Below the pieces are notes generated by a model. That model searched no databases, was not told the origin of the DNA, and worked only from the letters and a program-made list of their open reading frames with translations. The position numbers were made by a program, and so were the translations under genes. A DNA stretch of 14,230 nucleotides from an uncultured Clostridium sp. (GTDB lineage: Bacteria > Bacillota > Clostridia > Lachnospirales > Lachnospiraceae), in NCBI GenBank assembly GCA_905192625.1, contig CAJJLI010000012.1, forward strand, positions 1-14,230, in the 5' to 3' direction. Shown one piece after another: positions 1 through 6,252 of the stretch (within the stretch, counting starts at the first letter, position 1; each line of letters starts with the position of its first letter).

Positions 1-398
1 GATCCATAAGGAATATTTACGGAACTATATAAGGTTCCCCATACAATATAGATTGCAAACATTAAAACAGTTCCCATCATGCCAAGTTTTTGTACTGGTA
101 AACCAACAAAAATCAAAGCACCAAATAACACTAGTGGTAATGACATTCTACGTATCCAAGGTCTAAACTTTCCTTGTTTCGTTGCTTTTCTTGAGTCAAT
201 GACACGCCCCCATATTACATCTGAAAACGCGTACCATATACTCGCCACCAATAGCAGTCCTCCAACTGCCGCAGGAACAATCCCTAATACATCCGTATAA
301 TATTTCATTAGATAGGATGATATTAATAGGAAAAATAAATCATTCCCCAAATCACCAAACATATAAGCAACTTTGTCCTTTAGACCAAATTGTTTCAT
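1..398 (-). CDS. GPH-family (MFS_2) sugar:cation symporter, N-terminal part, truncated by window edge
   Basis: The first 132 codons are visible; the gene runs off the left edge. The start is the ATG at 398 (protein begins MKQFGLKDKVAYMFGDLGND). An AAGGTG-like ribosome site lies about 7 bases upstream. The early YMFGDLGNDLFF stretch, hydrophobic segments at about residues 20-32 and 42-58, the cytoplasmic loop WGRVIDSRKATKQGKFRPW at about 60-78, and NIPYG at the visible end are typical of the glycoside-pentoside-hexuronide transporters. These import sugars or glycosides with H+ or Na+ across the cytoplasmic membrane. Full-length members have about 450-500 residues and 12 helices, so roughly a quarter is present. 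The substrate cannot be read from this part. The divergent AraC-type gene at 643 is its probable regulator. Family assignment is firm; specificity is unknown. Confidence 0.88.
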   Translation of the reverse strand, partial: MKQFGLKDKVAYMFGDLGNDLFFLLISSYLMKYYTDVLGIVPAAVGGLLLVASIWYAFSDVIWGRVIDSRKATKQGKFRPWIRRMSLPLVLFGALIFVGLPVQKLGMMGTVLMFAIYIVWGTLYSSVNIPYG

Positions 399-426
399 GA
401 CTTTCACCTTAACCTTCCTTTTGTAT

Positions 427-432
427 AGTATA
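427..432 (-). promoter_or_regulatory. Candidate -10 element of the transporter gene
   Basis: The minus strand reads TATACT here, 28 bases before the transporter ATG. It has no recognisable -35 hexamer 16-18 bases upstream. A good -10 with a poor -35 is typical of promoters that need an activator, which fits the divergent AraC-family gene. The call rests on one hexamer only. Confidence 0.4.
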
Positions 433-471
433 AATAATTACGGAGTATTTATCCCATTGTTTCCTGTATAT

Positions 472-486
472 TTTATCAATGATAAA
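472..486. promoter_or_regulatory. 15-base inverted repeat in the transporter/araC divergent region
   Basis: TTTATC-AAT-GATAAA is a perfect 6+6 inverted repeat in the 244-base space between the divergent transporter and regulator genes. It lies just upstream of an extended -10 sequence (TGG-TATAAT, 487-495) that could serve the araC-type gene. It could be an operator for the regulator or another factor. AraC-family proteins more often bind direct repeats, and short AT-rich palindromes arise by chance, so confidence is low. Confidence 0.3.
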
Positions 487-495
487 TGGTATAAT
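487..495 (+). promoter_or_regulatory. Candidate extended -10 for the AraC-family regulator gene
   Basis: TGGTATAAT matches the extended -10 consensus TGnTATAAT. The hexamer 17 bases upstream (TATATT) is not a good -35. The predicted start would leave an untranslated leader of about 140 bases before the ATG at 643. A second possibility is TTGTTT at 542-547 with TATATT at 566-571 (18-base spacer). The sequence does not decide between them. Confidence 0.35.
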
Positions 496-642
496 TTCTG
501 TTGTGTAAATTATTTATCTATGGTATGTTAAAATTATATCATTGTTTTTTTACCATTACCTTATGTATATTGCTGTTTTATATAGTAATAATTGCTCTAA
601 AATTGCATTGTATATATTTAGAAATGAAGGAGTTTGAATTGC

Positions 643-1563
643 ATGAATAACTCAGACAATATTGTTATTAAATACAATATGGAATCTACAAACTATGAAA
701 TACATCATATGACTACAACAACGCCTTTACATATCACGTATCACAACCACGATTATCACGAAGTTTTATTTTTCGTATCTGGGCATTTAAAATACATGAT
801 AGAAGGTAACATTTACAATTTAAAACCAGGTGATATTTTAATCACTAATAATAAAGAGATGCATAAGCCCCTACTAGATGCTACAAAACCATACGAACGT
901 TTTGTCTTATGGATTCATCCAAAGTTTATAAAGAAACTTGGAGATGACTCGATGAATCTTGCTGCTTCTTTTGATCTAGCGTCCAAAAATCAATGTCATT
1001 TGTTACGGCCATCTAGCTCCATGCACATTTTAATCTCTAATGTATTAGCGAATCTTGAACGTGCCAATACTGACAGCTCATTTGGAAGCCCTTTATTACA
1101 AAAGACATATTTGACTGAATTACTCATTTATCTGAATCAATTAAGTATCAATAATTTATACCAAGATGAGAGTATCCAAGAATACGATCATCGAATCAAT
1201 GATGTAATGAAATATATTACAAACAATCTAAATGAAACATTAACTCTGGACCAAATTGCAGATGAATTTTATTTAAGCAAATATCACCTTTGCCGTCTTT
1301 TTAAGAAACACGTAGGAATGAGCATATATCAATATATTATTAAAAAGCGTTTAATCATAGCAAAGTCCTTGCTTATCAGCGGTTCTGATGTTAGAACGGC
1401 TTTTATTAATAGTGGTTTCTCCGATTACTCAAATTTCTTAAAAGCATTTAAAAATGAATACGGAGTATTACCAAAAAATATTGCTACAAGTATGAGACAC
1501 GAGTTAGAAAAGCATCAGCAAACACTTGATAATGATTTGAATGTTAAACATGAGGAATACTGA
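643..1563 (+). CDS. AraC-family transcriptional regulator with N-terminal cupin
   Basis: A 306-residue cytoplasmic DNA-binding regulator. The start chosen is the ATG at 643, 10 bases after AAGGAG (627-632). The frame also opens at a TTG at 634, but that would sit one base from the ribosome site. Residues about 28-75 form an AraC-type cupin (HNHDYHEVLFFVSG, then LKPGDILI), the ligand-sensing domain. Residues about 183-285 hold the paired helix-turn-helix: TLDQIADEFYLSKYHLCRLFKKHVG, then the second helix-turn-helix with AFINSGFSDYSNFLKAFKNEYG. The length is normal for the family. It is transcribed away from the GPH sugar transporter, so it probably activates that transporter in response to a sugar or glycoside. 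The inducer cannot be read from the sequence. Confidence 0.93.
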   Translation: MNNSDNIVIKYNMESTNYEIHHMTTTTPLHITYHNHDYHEVLFFVSGHLKYMIEGNIYNLKPGDILITNNKEMHKPLLDATKPYERFVLWIHPKFIKKLGDDSMNLAASFDLASKNQCHLLRPSSSMHILISNVLANLERANTDSSFGSPLLQKTYLTELLIYLNQLSINNLYQDESIQEYDHRINDVMKYITNNLNETLTLDQIADEFYLSKYHLCRLFKKHVGMSIYQYIIKKRLIIAKSLLISGSDVRTAFINSGFSDYSNFLKAFKNEYGVLPKNIATSMRHELEKHQQTLDNDLNVKHEEY

Positions 1564-1637
1564 TACAAAACTATTCAAGGTCCATAAAGTAGAATTATCA
1601 CCAAAGCTCTAAAATATATTAAAATACTCAAACAAAA

Positions 1638-1685
1638 AAACGTATTATTTCATACAACCATATGGTTTTACGAAATAATACGTTT
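1638..1685. terminator. Bidirectional intrinsic terminator between convergent genes
   Basis: A perfect 14-base stem pairs AAACGTATTATTTC (1638-1651) with GAAATAATACGTTT (1672-1685). The 20-base loop holds a second palindrome, AACCATATGGTT. On the minus strand the stem is followed by TTTTTTTGTTT, a good U-tract for the hydrolase gene. On the plus side TTTATTTATTTAAATT follows, so it can also stop the AraC-type gene. Confidence 0.85.
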
Positions 1686-1714
1686 ATTTATTTAAATTAT
1701 TATATTATTATTTA

Positions 1715-3073
1715 TTATCTTTGATAAAAACAATGACTACCAAGAACATAATACTTAGAATATGATGAATAATTTGCTCTATTCTTCATAAGAAAATACA
1801 TGTAATCTCCGATGTTGTTGTTTCCTGCCAAAGCTTCTACTGCAGCTTTTTTACAACTTTCAGTTACTTTTGATTTAAATTTCTCAACTCTTCCTGAGTT
1901 TGCTCCTGAAAATTGACCTGGTGCATAAATAACATCTTCGATAGTATTTCCCCAATATCCACTAAGTAATCGATTCACAATAACATTTGCTACTGCTAGT
2001 TTGCCTTCGTAGGATTCTCCTAAAGCTTCCATTGCTACAACAGTCGCTACTAAATAGATATCTTCATCGCTTACTTTTACAGCGGAACGATTCGTTGTTT
2101 TTGGTGTCTGTTTTTTTGCGTCTTCAAGGGCTTTTGCTAATTCTTGCGCCTTTTTCGCTTTATCTATCTCTACTTGTGATACAGCCTTATCTAAGTCAAA
2201 AAATTCTTCTGTAAAGTCGCTTGTAATATATGCGATGCCTCTTTCGCCATATTGAATTGCATCCCAGCCAGGTATTGAATACTCACTTTTTAAAACATAA
2301 GTTTCTCCTTGTTTTGCTTCACCTAATACTTTAGCTTCAGTACTAGCTTCGCTACGGATATTTACTGTACCTGCTGTAACTTTAACTTTAAAAGCTGCAA
2401 GTTTAATTGCTTCATCAATTGCATCTTGATCAAATAACAAATATTCATTGTTTGCATAACCTGTTACGTTTCCAGAAGAAATCTTCGTCCATTCTTCTCC
2501 ACGTTCTAAGATTTTTGCATAAGAGTCTTTATTTAGTTTACCAACCACTTCTGCATCTGAGGTGGCATCCTTGCGGATATTTAAGGATTCATTTACATTA
2601 GCGATTACTTTATCAAACTTTACGGATTCTTCTTCTTTTACTTCTTCCTGTGTTTCGATTGATAATGTGCTAATCTCTTCTTCATCTTGTATCGATGCTG
2701 TGCTAATTTCATTATTTAAATTAACATCAGAATCTAGTGTCTCTTCATTTACTGTATCTATATTTTCTTCTGAAACCGCTTGAATATCATCGATTCCCTT
2801 ATCCTCTAAGGCACTCCTCATACGAAAGTTTACAGAATTATAAAGCACTGAATCTTTCATGTCTTCATTTTCTTCATAATTATTTGATGCTACAGTAAAA
2901 ATTTCTTCCTTCTCTTCTTGTGCAGTTTCTTTTACCCAGTCCGCAGCTAAAACTTTCTTATCGCTTTTCTTTAATTGTGTCTTTTGCAATAAAAATACAT
3001 CTGCTAACATCATTGTGACAAAGAAACACATTCCAATTACAAGCAAGGTTGTAATTTTATACTTTTTATTCAT
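1715..3073 (-). CDS. Secreted cell-wall hydrolase: two SH3b domains plus SleB-type Hydrolase_2 domain
   Basis: A 452-residue exported or membrane-anchored peptidoglycan hydrolase. The start is ATG at 3073, 10 bases after AAAGGA (3084-3089). Residues 8-30 are one hydrophobic segment after a Lys-rich start: a signal peptide or anchor. Residues about 45-150 are a Glu/Asp-rich low-complexity linker. SH3b domains lie at about 152-214 (SLNIRKDATSDAEVVGKL) and 228-290 (TVNIRSEASTEAKVLGEA). A Lys/Ala-rich helix at about 295-325 leads to the SleB/Hydrolase_2 domain at about 335-452. The segment VVAMEALGESYEGKLAVAN matches the SleB active-site region, with Glu349 aligning with the catalytic Glu. The lytic transglycosylase activity of SleB is family knowledge. 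SleB itself acts in spore cortex lysis, but the SH3b domains and sigma-A promoter suggest a vegetative role. It is monocistronic, and WalR-type boxes in its promoter fit a wall-remodelling enzyme. Confidence 0.9.
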   Translation of the reverse strand: MNKKYKITTLLVIGMCFFVTMMLADVFLLQKTQLKKSDKKVLAADWVKETAQEEKEEIFTVASNNYEENEDMKDSVLYNSVNFRMRSALEDKGIDDIQAVSEENIDTVNEETLDSDVNLNNEISTASIQDEEEISTLSIETQEEVKEEESVKFDKVIANVNESLNIRKDATSDAEVVGKLNKDSYAKILERGEEWTKISSGNVTGYANNEYLLFDQDAIDEAIKLAAFKVKVTAGTVNIRSEASTEAKVLGEAKQGETYVLKSEYSIPGWDAIQYGERGIAYITSDFTEEFFDLDKAVSQVEIDKAKKAQELAKALEDAKKQTPKTTNRSAVKVSDEDIYLVATVVAMEALGESYEGKLAVANVIVNRLLSGYWGNTIEDVIYAPGQFSGANSGRVEKFKSKVTESCKKAAVEALAGNNNIGDYMYFLMKNRANYSSYSKYYVLGSHCFYQR

Positions 3074-3140
3074 GGTTGACTATTCCTTTCGATTTTTATA
3101 GATGTCTTAGACGATATTTGAATGATTAAATATTATCTTT

Positions 3141-3157
3141 GTTACAGAACAACTACA
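3141..3157 (-). promoter_or_regulatory. WalR-type box 2 (one mismatch), inside the leader
   Basis: The minus strand reads TGTAGT-TGTTC-TGTAAC, differing from TGTWAH-N5-TGTWAH at one base. It starts exactly 31 bases from box 1, about three helical turns, which places both on the same DNA face at about +31 to +47. Confidence 0.45.
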
Positions 3158-3171
3158 TTATCTATTGAATT

Positions 3172-3188
3172 GTTACAAACTTATTACA
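3172..3188 (-). promoter_or_regulatory. WalR-type box 1, at the predicted transcription start
   Basis: The minus strand reads TGTAAT-AAGTT-TGTAAC, an exact match to the WalR (YycF) consensus TGTWAH-N5-TGTWAH. It spans about -1 to +16 of the hydrolase promoter. WalR is the essential response regulator that controls wall hydrolase genes in Bacillota. A site over the start would suggest repression. WalR binding is inferred; the match is seen. Confidence 0.55.
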
Positions 3189-3193
3189 TTTTT

Positions 3194-3222
3194 ATTGTAC
3201 CAAACATATGAAATTCTGTCAA
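3194..3222 (-). promoter_or_regulatory. Consensus sigma-A promoter of the cell-wall hydrolase gene
   Basis: On the minus strand, TTGACA (3217-3222) and TACAAT (3194-3199) are separated by exactly 17 bases. Transcription should start near 3187, giving a leader of about 113 bases before the ATG at 3073. Confidence 0.85.
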
Positions 3223-3300
3223 CCATTGGAACAAGTTTTCTAATTAATCAGTGTTTATCAGCATTTGAATTACGTCGAATTATGAATTATTCTTTACATT

Positions 3301-3317
3301 GTTACAAAATAATTACT
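3301..3317 (-). promoter_or_regulatory. WalR-type box 3 (one mismatch), upstream of the hydrolase promoter
   Basis: The minus strand reads AGTAAT-TATTT-TGTAAC, one base off the WalR-type consensus. It lies about 80 bases upstream of the -35 and just beyond the end of the GNAT gene. A further TGTAAA half-site (3293-3298) follows it at a non-standard 2-base gap. Confidence 0.35.
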
Positions 3318-3323
3318 CTATTG

Positions 3324-4223
3324 TTAATCTAATACCAAATTAATATATCCTGCTTTATTATTAAGTTCCGTAAAATATTTCGTTTGGGAATCCACCACAT
3401 TATTGTAAATCATTCCAAATGGCCTTAACATTCCTTCACTTAACACTTCCTTAGATGATCTTATCTTAATTTGTGAGTAGCTTTTATTCTGAAGAATCGA
3501 TTGAAACACATACGGCACATATAATTCTGGGATGGTACTTTCTTTTATTACGATTGTGTCCTCTTGAACATAATACATCACAATGTATGGCTTCTCGTTT
3601 AGCAACACCTTTTTCGTCTCACCACCAAGGAGTTGGTTTTCCTCAATTGCATATCCTATACTCTCAATTCCCCAGCTTACATATCCTAGTTCTTCAAAAT
3701 GCTCATCTCTTAACTTTTTATACTCATAAGGAGTGATATCTTCAATTCTTATATTTTCAGTAGTATCAAATTCATTTATACTAGTTGCAGAAACAGAGCT
3801 TACGTTTTCACTTAAGTCTTGTTGCTTTTCACTCATATAAAATATTGTTTGATAGCCTTGTTTTTTATAATAATCAAATAATGTTTGACTGGCTGGTACT
3901 AAAACTGTTGTTACACCAATTTTATTAAGTTCCTGGTTTGCATAGTTTAGTAAGTCACGCGCAATCCCCCTACCACGATAGTTCTTTAAGGTTCCCACAG
4001 CATAAACATAGCGGATTGGTTTGTAACCATCCGCCATTTTAATTGTCGCCGGTAATAGATTTAACATCCCAACAACCTTAGACTCTATCGTATAAACCAG
4101 GGTTTCTTTTTCTACATTATGATTTGAAAAAAAGAATTGAATATACTCCTCGCTATCTCCAAAACATTCTTTCCATAACGATTTTATTTCGTTTAAATCA
4201 TTCTCATTTGCAAATCGTATCAT
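3324..4223 (-). CDS. GNAT-family N-acetyltransferase (two-part, GNAT plus degenerate C-terminal domain)
   Basis: A 299-residue cytoplasmic acetyltransferase. The start is ATG at 4223, preceded at 5 bases by GGGAGG. Residues about 1-150 are a GNAT fold: MIRFANENDLNEIKSLWKECF at the start, AVGTLKNYRGRGIARDLLNYA at 75-95 as the acetyl-CoA loop (R83-x-x-G86-x-A88), and YYKKQGYQ near 120. Residues about 165-299 form a second domain with weak GNAT-like character ending RPFGMIYNNVV...GYINLVLD. This GNAT-plus-C-domain layout recalls Eis-like proteins, though it is shorter. The substrate is unknown. It is the second gene of an operon behind the DUF2156 gene; the ribosome site overlaps that gene's stop codon, suggesting translational coupling. 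No hairpin terminator is visible between its stop and 3222. Confidence 0.85.
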   Translation of the reverse strand: MIRFANENDLNEIKSLWKECFGDSEEYIQFFFSNHNVEKETLVYTIESKVVGMLNLLPATIKMADGYKPIRYVYAVGTLKNYRGRGIARDLLNYANQELNKIGVTTVLVPASQTLFDYYKKQGYQTIFYMSEKQQDLSENVSSVSATSINEFDTTENIRIEDITPYEYKKLRDEHFEELGYVSWGIESIGYAIEENQLLGGETKKVLLNEKPYIVMYYVQEDTIVIKESTIPELYVPYVFQSILQNKSYSQIKIRSSKEVLSEGMLRPFGMIYNNVVDSQTKYFTELNNKAGYINLVLD

Positions 4224-4233
4224 GTATACCTCC

Positions 4234-5121
4234 CTATAATAATCTAGCCGTATATTTTTCTAATAAAATGTCTGGATAGTAAGACATCTTTGCTTTTCTA
4301 AGTCCTTCATCGCCTAAATCTTCTTCTCGGTTGATATATTGATACTCTTGACATTTATGAAGTACAAATTGCTGGTTGATCATTGGGTAAGCACCTTGGA
4401 TATTGGCAAATGCTTTTTCTATATGAATATCAAAGGTTTCATCATTAATTTTACTTCCTATCGTGTATGCTATCACTTTACCTTCTCTACGAATAAGTCC
4501 TCCAATAAGCCCTAATTCTTTATAATTAGCAAATGCTTCCTTCACTGCACAAAGTTCATGATTTAAACTTGGATCGTCAATACAATCATACTGTTCACAC
4601 CATTCATCGTTCATCTTTAAGCACTCTTCAAAGTTATCTTCAGTAATTTCTTCAAAGCTCCAATCATCATTGTCTTTAAATCTTGCGATGTGATTTCGTT
4701 TACCATGCAGTTTTTTTCCAGCGAGTTTGCTCAACTTTTCAACCGTATAAAGATATTCTGCCTCATCACGGTTTGCTTCTATCTCAAACTGATTTGGATA
4801 TAATTCATTTAAATAATCTACCTGTTCTTTAATCATTCCTCTTAATACAAAAGGTATATTGTGCTCTTTCGCATCCTCTTTTAAACAATCAATAACATAC
4901 TCCATCTCGCCTTTTCCAGCTGGATAACTATAAAATGTTTCTTCACCCTTACCACTTCTAGAGCAATAAAAACCATGGAAATTCGCTATTTCTAATTGAT
5001 ATTGTTTACTCCATATAAAATTATTCACAAACGTATATTCACAACTTGGTGAATTGCCTTCTAACAAACACTTTTCTATCCATTCTTTATCTTTTAGTTC
5101 TATTGGTCTAAATTCTATCAT
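4234..5121 (-). CDS. DUF2156 / LPG_synthase_C-like protein (phosphatidylglycerol lysyltransferase C-domain family)
   Basis: A 295-residue soluble protein. The start chosen is ATG at 5121 (MIEFRPIELKDKEW), 5 bases after AAAGGA. The frame is open to an ATG at 5190 but that one has no ribosome site, and the added residues (METIIKKLRYLKRTV...) look like translated leader. Family marks are KKLHGKRNHIARF at about 136-148, IEKAFANIQGAYPMIN at 234-249, and YINREEDLGDEGLRKAKMSY at 262-281. The fold is a pair of GNAT-like domains, related to MprF-type transferases that move aminoacyl groups from tRNA to lipid. This protein has no membrane part, so lipid lysylation is not implied. It is first in an operon with the GNAT gene. 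The function is unproven for this small stand-alone form. Confidence 0.87.
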   Translation of the reverse strand: MIEFRPIELKDKEWIEKCLLEGNSPSCEYTFVNNFIWSKQYQLEIANFHGFYCSRSGKGEETFYSYPAGKGEMEYVIDCLKEDAKEHNIPFVLRGMIKEQVDYLNELYPNQFEIEANRDEAEYLYTVEKLSKLAGKKLHGKRNHIARFKDNDDWSFEEITEDNFEECLKMNDEWCEQYDCIDDPSLNHELCAVKEAFANYKELGLIGGLIRREGKVIAYTIGSKINDETFDIHIEKAFANIQGAYPMINQQFVLHKCQEYQYINREEDLGDEGLRKAKMSYYPDILLEKYTARLL

Positions 5122-5219
5122 AATAATCCTTTCGTTATTCCTTCTCACTGTCCTCTTTAAGTATCTTAATTTCTTTATTATGGTCTCCATAATGTATATA
5201 TAATATCATTAACGTATTT

Positions 5220-5247
5220 ATTATAGCACAAAACCTTTCTTTTACAA
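5220..5247 (-). promoter_or_regulatory. Promoter of the DUF2156-GNAT operon
   Basis: The minus strand has TTGTAA (5242-5247), 16 bases, then TATAAT (5220-5225). The bases before the -10 make it extended (TGCTATAAT). The predicted start near 5213 gives a leader of about 90 bases to the ATG at 5121, and makes a start at 5190 less likely. Confidence 0.75.
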
Positions 5248-5282
5248 TAGAGTATGTATTTGGCTTTTAAATGCTAATATTT

Positions 5283-5315
5283 AAAAAACCTGTTTTTCAT
5301 TTTCAGAAAAACAGG
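5283..5315 (-). terminator. Intrinsic terminator of the CBS-ACT gene
   Basis: CCTGTTTTTC (5289-5298) pairs perfectly with GAAAAACAGG (5306-5315) around a 7-base loop. On the minus strand the hairpin is followed by TTTTTTAA. It lies 13 bases past the stop of the CBS-ACT gene and insulates the DUF2156 operon promoter. Confidence 0.9.
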
Positions 5316-5328
5316 CATAGTTTATTTA

Positions 5329-5955
5329 TTATTTTGTATTCACTCTTACATCAAAACCTTTTTTAATAAGTCCTTTTACTACGCTCTCAAAGTGCTCAGA
5401 ATCAATGCGGACAAATATTTCTTGTAGCCCCATAGTTTCTGTATTTATGATAACAATATTTTTAATATTACCATCATACTTCGCTATTGTATCAGTAATT
5501 CTAGCAAGAGTTCCTTTATAATCATAGGAGTAAATAGTCATCGTATTGTAATCTTCACCATACAATTTTTGATATTCTTTAAAGATTGCTTGTTGTGTAA
5601 CAATTCCTATTAGTTCCTCTTTATGATTTACAACTGGGATAAATCGAAACTTAGTAGAAATAAACATGGTAGCTGCTTCTTCAATTGGTGTATTTTCATC
5701 AATTGGTGTTAATCTTGTGCGCATCATTTCACGCACTGGAAGTGCTACAAACTCTTCCTTGGTTCCATTAAACTCACGGAAAAATGTCTCGAAAATATGT
5801 TGTTTTGATAAAGCACCCGCAAACTTTTTCTGATCGACTACTGGCATTGATAAAAGATTATGCTCGTCTATAATAGCTAATGCTTCCTCAATCGTATTAT
5901 CTACGGAAATACATTTTAAATCAACATAAGGTTTCATAATTGCCTTAACTTTCAT
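5329..5955 (-). CDS. CBS-CBS-ACT domain protein (AcuB-like architecture)
   Basis: A 208-residue cytoplasmic sensor protein. The start chosen is ATG at 5955 (MKVKAIMKPYVDLKC), where CBS proteins usually begin. Its ribosome site AAAGG (5967-5971) is rather far, 11 bases. An ATG at 5982 would add MISRKAWDI but has no ribosome site. CBS domain 1 is at about 1-58 and CBS domain 2 at about 74-130 (MMRTRLTPIDENTPIEEA...FIPVVNHKEELIGIVT). The ACT domain is at about 138-206 (YKGTLARITDTIAKYDGNI). CBS pairs bind adenine nucleotides and ACT domains often bind amino acids. Bacillus AcuB has the same domain order and length, but orthology is not shown. It is divergent from argH, so an amino-acid-sensing role in arginine metabolism is possible but only inferred. 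Confidence 0.88.
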   Translation of the reverse strand: MKVKAIMKPYVDLKCISVDNTIEEALAIIDEHNLLSMPVVDQKKFAGALSKQHIFETFFREFNGTKEEFVALPVREMMRTRLTPIDENTPIEEAATMFISTKFRFIPVVNHKEELIGIVTQQAIFKEYQKLYGEDYNTMTIYSYDYKGTLARITDTIAKYDGNIKNIVIINTETMGLQEIFVRIDSEHFESVVKGLIKKGFDVRVNTK

Positions 5956-6049
5956 AATATCCCACGCCTTTCTGCTAATCATTATGGATAACCATAACCC
6001 ACTTCTTATCTATATAATGAATCAATTATTAAGATAATACTTACAATAA

Positions 6050-6084
6050 ATTATAATTATATTGTACCAAAAAAGCAAGTTGAA
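6050..6084 (-). promoter_or_regulatory. Promoter region of the CBS-ACT gene
   Basis: Two overlapping minus-strand promoters are possible, each with a 17-base spacer: TTGCTT (6073-6078) with TATAAT (6050-6055), and TTCAAC (6079-6084) with TATAAT (6056-6061). Both -35 candidates fall inside or against the inverted repeat at 6075-6089. Confidence 0.65.
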
Positions 6085-6089
6085 CTTGC
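6075..6089. promoter_or_regulatory. Inverted repeat over the -35 region of the CBS-ACT promoter, candidate operator
   Basis: GCAAGT-TGA-ACTTGC is a perfect 6+6 inverted repeat in the argH/CBS-ACT divergent region. It covers the -35 of the CBS-ACT promoter, a usual place for a repressor. AAAGCAAG (6072-6079) recurs inverted as CTTGCTTT at 6193-6200, about 50 bases before argH. The binding protein is unknown. It does not match the ArgR consensus. Confidence 0.4.
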
Positions 6090-6252
6090 ATATTACGCAA
6101 AAACAAGATACTATATTACCAGAAAAAGTTTATGTTTTTCAATACTAAATATATTTTTTGAACTACTTTTTTTTAACAAAGTAAGTACTATGCTTGCTTT
6201 CACTTTTTAAATTGATAAAGCTTAAATGATAAACTAGAAAAGAGGGAATATT

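Noticed and set aside
79..300. Plus-strand open frame of 73 codons
   Set aside because: It lies antisense to the clearly coding GPH transporter and its translation resembles no protein; a shadow frame.
1987..2783. Three plus-strand open frames opposite the hydrolase gene
   Set aside because: They are Leu/Ser-rich mirror images of Glu/Lys-rich hydrolase codons, have no ribosome sites and are out of context.
3473..3736. Plus-strand open frame opposite the GNAT gene
   Set aside because: No ribosome site, no family resemblance, fully inside a real gene on the other strand.
6012..6035. Possible ArgR box (ATGAATCAATTATTA) upstream of argH
   Set aside because: Only one half resembles the TGAATWWWWATTCA consensus, and such words are common in AT-rich DNA.
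6090..6252. T-box or other riboswitch in the argH leader
   Set aside because: No AGGGTGG-type T-box antiterminator sequence, no specifier-loop stem and no terminator hairpin before the start codon.
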